DNA of 64,000 bases from Saksenaea vasiformis B4078. Taxonomy: Eukaryota > Mucoromycota > Mucoromycetes > Mucorales > Saksenaeaceae. Every line of letters begins with the position of its first letter. The first letter of the stretch is position 1. Below are positions 58,557-64,000 of the stretch, piece after piece. Below the pieces are notes generated by a model. That model had not been told where the DNA came from. It did no database searches and saw nothing but the letters and a program-made list of their open reading frames with translations. The position numbers and the translations under genes were made by a program. The stretch is taken from contig JNDT01001794.1 in assembly GCA_000697055.1 (NCBI GenBank), positions 62,001 to 126,000 on the forward strand. Reading direction: 5' to 3'.

Positions 58557-60582
58557 ATGTCAACTGCGTCCACTGAAGAAACTCTTAGCCCTTCTGTTTT
58601 AGAAGGTAGGCCACCTTTATAATGCAATATATATGATCGATATCGAGTGATTACCTGGATATCAAAGTTTTCCGGCAATACTTCGCGTCCGAAACTGGGA
58701 TACCGAGCTTGGCGGGCTTCTGTGACAAGAACTATGAATATATCTTGAAAAGCGATGGAGATCCATCCGTAATAGCGACGTGGAAGAAGCGATTTGCGAC
58801 GGCAACTAAGATGCTGAAAATAGGAGTAGGTGGCGAAGATGGAACACTTTTTTTTTGGTCGACGTTAGCTGATTCGTAAAGCAGAAATACTCAAAAAAAC
58901 AACCCGACTGGGGAAGAATTTTACAAGCTAAGCTTAACGCAAGTGCCCTTACATGTTCAGTGATATGTTAAAAGTATTATTTTAGAGGATAAGAAAACCA
59001 GATGATAGTGATGCCACAGAGAGCATCGCACCTTCAACACCTTCCAGCAGCGGTTCACAATCGACTAAAAGCCGTGCATCCAAGGTTCAACAATCGATTC
59101 GATGCGAGTAAACTGTCATGCTAAAGTTTTGAAAATACAGTTAAAACCGCTGACGAAAGAGCAGTGGCAATCGTTTGAGCAGAAGTTCCTGCGAATGAAG
59201 ACAGAAGAAAAGTGGGAGCTATGTCCAGGTGTATTTGTCGAAGATAGGATCCATGAATTTGCAAAAACGTGCAGCTACGAACAGTGAGTATCCAAGGGAT
59301 TCTTAATCAGTAATCATTTATCACATACGGATATAGTGCCGCGCACTCTTTTATACTTGACCTCGCGGACAGTTGCTGGGAGTCGGTCTTTACGACCAAT
59401 GAACGCGAAACTTTGCAGCGTTATAGGGCTCCTGTGCTGGAAGAGATTCCAGAAGGCTTGCGCGAGTATCTTGCGACGTTTGAAAATAAGGTGCAGTGAG
59501 GACTTGCAATGTGACTATGTTGCTGACTCGCCCAAGACAACGTTAGGAGAACTCTGGGATGCAGCGGACTGTAGCGAAAGGTTCCACCCAGTCGAACAAT
59601 TTGACGAGGATTGGTCCCGACGCACGGCTCTGGATCTCCTTTCTGCGTATCGATGGGGGGTAATCTCTAGAATCGCCAGTGTCGGCCTAGAGCGAGACCT
59701 AGTGATACGGATTTGGCGTTGCATAGATTTATGCTTTGACAATATCCACGTCGAGACCTGGAGGCATGTATAGTATTTGATGGATATGGTATACGTGTTT
59801 GTCTAACTTGTGACATGATATTTATGGTCTCGTGAAGGAGCGACCAGCAATGCATTGCAACTTCAATGCGAACCAATGAGAATAGGAAACGTGCTGATGG
59901 ATCGCTGTTACCAAAGCTACGCGCTTTGAAGCCGGACTTGATATTGTGCAAGGATTGCGTGGAGTATGGCTGTTCTGAGATTGGCACCTTGGACGAAGCA
60001 GGCGTTGGTACGAAGGAATTGCTTGAACGTGATATCAAATTGCCGAAGGTGATGAAAGATATGTTTTTAAGAGCCTGCTCGTTATTGGAAAATGATTTGG
60101 ACGCAGTAAGAAATTTGCGCATTGTTGGTTTCTCTCATACGCGTAAGAGTTTTGGTCTTCTTAGCAAATGACAATCCGTAATTCAATGTTATGTAGATTT
60201 GCGTATGACTCCCATGGTAATGGACAATCCGAACGGTTATGTCTGCCGACTGCTTCGGCTAAACGAGCAACGCATCCCAATCCAACCAAGCCTATTTTCG
60301 AAGTGTGTGGTACCGCTACTAGAAGCGATTTGGACAGTTAAGGTAACCAGTTGTGAAGAATTATTGGATTCCAAGCGTTACTCAAACCGTGGTTACTTTC
60401 AGTCCTTGGTAAAAAAAAGCATTGGAACCATGGAGGCTGGGCCCAGTCAGCGCAAGAGCACCGGTTTCCAATTCAGCGAAACAAACACGAGGAAGGCAGA
60501 TATACCATTTTGTTTGAACACACCGACACCAGCATCATTGAAGAGGAAGCGAAGTGATAACAATGAGCCTGAAGAGCAATAA
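58557..60582 (+). pseudogene. Lineage-specific multi-exon gene of unknown function, with two frame breaks
   Basis: Exon pieces: 58557-58605 (MSTASTEETLSPSVLE), an exon with VFRQYFASETGIPSLAGFC, a Ser-rich exon near 59000, RVNCHAKVLKIQLKPLTKEQWQSFEQ (59102-59283), AAHSFILDLADSCWESVF (from about 59337), FDEDWSRRTALDLLSAYRWG (to about 59765), RADGSLLPKLRALKPDLILC...EYGCSEIG...LPKVMKDMF (to about 60142) and a last exon to 60582 ending in a basic tail (KRKRSDNNEPEEQ). Most junctions are GT-AG in phase, but the frame breaks near 59100 and near 59490. The PDLIL...EYGCSEIG spacing recalls a D...E metal site. From memory, similar proteins form large families in Mucorales. The role is unknown; inactive copy or sequence error cannot be separated. 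Confidence 0.5.
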
Positions 60583-62235
60583 AGATCTTATACGTTTGGT
60601 TCTCGGGTGTGCAGGCACTGCAGCTGATGAGGTTTTCTTTTTTTTTTCAGCCGAACGTTCGTCACCATTACAGCCCACAAAATATGGCATAAATGGACCT
60701 CTTGTTATCTTACTTCCACCAGGCTCTGCAATCGCCTGCTATGTAATAGTTCAGCCGTCTTTCAAACGTTTCGGCTGCTGTTAGAGTATGTAGACACTGA
60801 AGCACCATGTACCACCGTAAAGGCGTCGTTCTGTCTCAAGCGGACCCAATTAGAATCTGGCGCTTTGCAATTCCAAAAACTGTCTCAATCTTCATACATC
60901 TCTGCGAGAAAGTTGCCTTCTCTCCTTACTGCATATTTATCTGGTGCTTTCCCACCAAGCGGTAATATATCTTTTACAATTGTAGACTTTACTTCATCAT
61001 GCACGCAGAAAAGTAGCTTCCCGTGACTCCGACCAAACACAACACTCCTTCTGATCTGAGGATCTCCTTTTGGGATGCAGGTTGATCCCCCATGATCATT
61101 AAACATAATACGTTTGATACAATCTAGTAACAATGCAAATCTTTGTGAAAACTGTACTTGCGTTTTCGCTATGCTTTCCATCGTAAATTGAGCGGTGAAC
61201 ATTCTGAGTACAGACATATATGTCGGTGCTACGCGCTCAGTAGCACATATAACAGGAGAATTACGAGTCTGGGCGGAAAATAATCTCTTTCCAAAGAGTT
61301 CAATAACCGGGTGGCATTACTTGACAGAAAATGATGTTCAATTTATCTGTGATTACAGTAATTGAAGCAGCCAGAAACTAATTGGTGTTATGCAAAATAT
61401 AGAAACGCTTTCCTTAGATCTTGAACCACTGTACTTCTGCACTTTTCCCGGAGGGCCTCGAATCTGGGTATCTCCGTATGTGGTGTATCTCTTAGACACG
61501 TCTACATTATCTATTTAGCTCTTGTGATTCTCTCATTTCTACGCGATTTCCTTTTTGTCTATTATCTAGACACAGTAGCCATACTTTCTCCGTGTCTCAT
61601 TGAAAATAGCTAAGACGGTTTCGAGACAGTCGTAATACCAAGGATTAACATGAGATCATCTACGTTTAACGACCTGCTTTCAGTGGAATGTGAGTAGGAG
61701 CAGGATGGTGTTAGGAATGCCTCGGTCCTTGCAACAGCTTCTATAGCGATTCTATAGTTCTACGTGGCTATATTCTATAAACATGCACTGAAGCAGCGAA
61801 TGTAATGGTGTGCACATTCGAGTCTGACCGACTTTCTGAATTTTTTGTGCTTCACTAATCAGCTTATACACGCGGAATTTCTTGGGTATCTTACTCATCT
61901 TTATACCCATCGTTTTTACTGCTGCCATCGCCCGTTCCACGTTGTGAAAGATTGACGGATTGTCGCAGTAGGAAACTGAGTTCACAAAGGAGGAAGACAT
62001 TGACACGTGAAATTGCTGAAACCTACTGTCATTTTTTTACAGGTTTCCGGCGGGTCTGTTTCACTGTTGCTCCTTTTTTTTTTTTCCTTTTGTTTGTTGT
62101 ACGATCAAACATCTTTTCTCCTTTTGCAACTTTTCTGTAAATGCCTCGATTTTGTACAGCAACCGTTTTTTTTTAATTTCCTCTCCAATCCTTTTGTGTG
62201 TCCGATAGATATTTATATAGCCATACCTGCGTTTA
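60583..62235. other. Intergenic with one unsupported ORF
   Basis: A - strand frame at 61217-60885 (110 codons) contains the fragments NDHGGSTCIPKGDPQIRRSVVFGRS and FCVHDEVK, and looks more protein-like than its neighbours. I cannot place it in a family and it may be an exon of a decayed gene. T-rich runs near 62070-62180 precede the next gene. Confidence 0.35.
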
Positions 62236-63915
62236 ATGTTGATACCTGACACAGGTTCTACGCGGACGCTCGTCCTTTCCGCCATACTTCTTCTATCTGC
62301 CATAGCACCGGCTTCGTGTGCTTATGCTACCATTTACATTACGAATCGCCAAGCTCTACTTCCGATACTACTGTCAGTTATTTGTCAGACAATGATACCT
62401 CTTGTGTCAGCAATCATCCATATCTGGTTGGCACTGGAAATTGCTTTTTGGGTGTATTTCCTTATCACGCGAAAACGTCTTCAGAAAGAACGGATACCAG
62501 TCCGTCGACTTACATCAAAGGAGAGAACCGCAATATTTTGGAACTGTCTTCACACGATTCCGGATATCAAAATATGGAGTGTCGGTTGGTACTACGACGC
62601 TGAAACTAAAGAACACCCAGAGTTCGAAGAAATCAAACGAGAAAATGTTGCACTATGGTAACATTGATCATGCATTACGAAGTTCCTTGTTAACTAAGAA
62701 AATAATAGGTTTGCATGGGCCTTCTGGCATGATCAACTTGCACGAGTGCGACAGACAGCGGAGCACAAGGCAGAACTCGACTGGATGATCAGTACTGCCG
62801 AAAAACATTTTCATGTTCAGTTCGCCGAGGGTTACAACGACAAATTACAATGTATTCGCTTGAACCTGGATCCGGTGCAAGCCATACATAGACCATTGAT
62901 TTTCTACGCTGCTATTTATGTTGCTACCATTGTGTTCAATGCTACTTTTCTCAAAATGGTTTGGGGATTTCGACAATACAGAGCTTCACCTGGTATTGTC
63001 TGGGGCGGTTTCTTCTCATGGATCGATCAATGGCGTTGTCATGACATGAAGTCATTGTCTTCGCATCCACTTGCCTACTGGTACCGCGATGGAACTGATC
63101 CAAACAGAACACCTATTATCTTTATTCATGGCATTGGTGCTGGTCCCATGTGCTATGGAGAGTTCGTTCATCACTTGGCTCATCTCGATCGACCAATCTT
63201 CTGTGTTGAGCTGCCCTATGTATCCATGCACTTGGTTGAAACGGTACCGACAGCGGACGAAACTGTCAAGGCCATTGAAGCAATGCTTCATACACATGGG
63301 TATCAGAATGCCACCTTTGTCTCACATTCGCTTGGTACAGCTGTGACAAGCTGGATGATGTCCAAGGCACCGACCTGCATAGCTGGTGTAGTCATGATAG
63401 ATCCCATTTGTTTCTTGTTGCACTATCATCATGTTGGATTCAATTTCGTCCACCGCGTACCAAGACGGGCACTAGAGGTAAAATTCGTACGTCTTCTTTT
63501 AAGAAAATTGCTAACCGATGCTTGGTAGCATATCTTGTATTACTGCGCGTCTCGGGAACTCCATATTAGCCACTATATCTCGCGTCACTTTCAATGGTTT
63601 GAATCCATCTTTTTTGTCCATCCGGCTACAACATCCAAACCACCACCTCTTCCAGCAACCGTCGATCCAAATGGTCCATTAAGTAACGCTGTCATTTTTC
63701 TATCGGAACATGATGGAATTGTTGATGGACCAACCGTCACCAGTTACCTAAAAGAGCGAGGAGTGGATGCACGACTTATGCCAGGAATGGAACATGCAGA
63801 ATTCTTACTGAACTGGCGATGGCGCAAACAAATTTTAGAGCAGGTAGAACAGGTCGCGAAAAACGCAGATGACGAAGGCGTGATCATCATAGACAAATCT
63901 AACAAACTAAACTGA
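62236..63915 (+). CDS. Membrane-anchored alpha/beta hydrolase
   Basis: Exons 62236-62657, 62709-63477 and 63529-63915 (GT-AG, in phase) give about 525 residues. The N-terminal 75 residues form two or three transmembrane helices (LVLSAILLLSAIAPASCAYA; LLPILLSVICQTMIPLVSAI; IAFWVYFLI), and another hydrophobic stretch lies near 225 (PLIFYAAIYVATIVFNATFL). The hydrolase fold follows: IIFIHGIGAG gives the oxyanion HG, FVSHSLGTAV is the nucleophile elbow with Ser (S-x-S-x-G, the first Gly replaced), LSEHDGIVDG supplies the acid and GMEHAEFLLN the His. All triad residues are present. A lipid or ester substrate at an internal membrane is likely, but the substrate is not known. The gene is complete. 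Confidence 0.88.
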
Positions 63916-64000
63916 ATCGTTATTTTTTTTTGTATAAGGAATGGTAATAATAAATAGTAATATTAATCATCACAAGCAAGAAGAGAGAAAGAGACTAAGT

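Overview
The window is nuclear DNA of a filamentous fungus, most probably an early-diverging Mucoromycota species (Mucorales-like). The evidence is many short GT-AG introns (about 42-70 nt), a CSL (Su(H)/RBP-J type) transcription factor, a division-1 chitin synthase, MACPF-like/Sel1-repeat genes in several copies, lineage-expanded proteins without clear function, and many decayed transposons. No prokaryotic, organellar or rRNA/tRNA feature was recognised.

Layout. 1-9.6 kb is accessory DNA: a decayed Fanzor (eukaryotic TnpB-like RNA-guided nuclease family) on the + strand, a decayed MACPF-like/Sel1 gene on the - strand, dispersed non-coding repeats, a 172-bp Tc1/mariner-type MITE and a Tc1/mariner transposase relic. 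9.7-22.4 kb is core: a Ser/Pro-rich protein, ribonucleotide reductase large subunit (7 exons, MCB box upstream), an unknown 4-exon gene divergent from gamma-SNAP, and a chitin synthase. 22.4-26.5 kb holds a decayed multi-copy-type gene and a 156-bp tandem duplication. 26.5-36.6 kb is core again: CSL factor, a Sec7-PH (EFA6/Yel1-type) protein, an FHA protein and ribosomal protein uL11.

36.6-53 kb is a second accessory block. It has a second Fanzor relic inside a 4.75-kb segment bounded by inverted repeats and TA dinucleotides, with a 401-bp TIR element nested inside; an intact 991-residue MACPF-like/Sel1 gene with a perfect 198-bp internal tandem repeat; truncated relatives of that gene; a C2H2 zinc-finger gene and an unknown gene; a 22-bp minisatellite; and an LTR-like segment. 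53.2-64 kb carries an EXO84 exocyst gene with three coding discontinuities, a lineage-specific multi-exon gene with two frame breaks, and a membrane alpha/beta hydrolase.

The most unusual content is the pair of Fanzor relics. They share a long N-terminal region with a CxxC...H...C motif, the split RuvC motifs and a C-terminal zinc ribbon. Copy 1 keeps all three RuvC acidic residues but has one nonsense codon and one frameshift; copy 2 has lost the third acidic residue and carries a stop and at least two frameshifts. Copy 2 lies between Tc1/mariner-style termini, which supports TE association of Fanzor in this lineage. All functional calls rest on motif recognition by eye; no database search was run.
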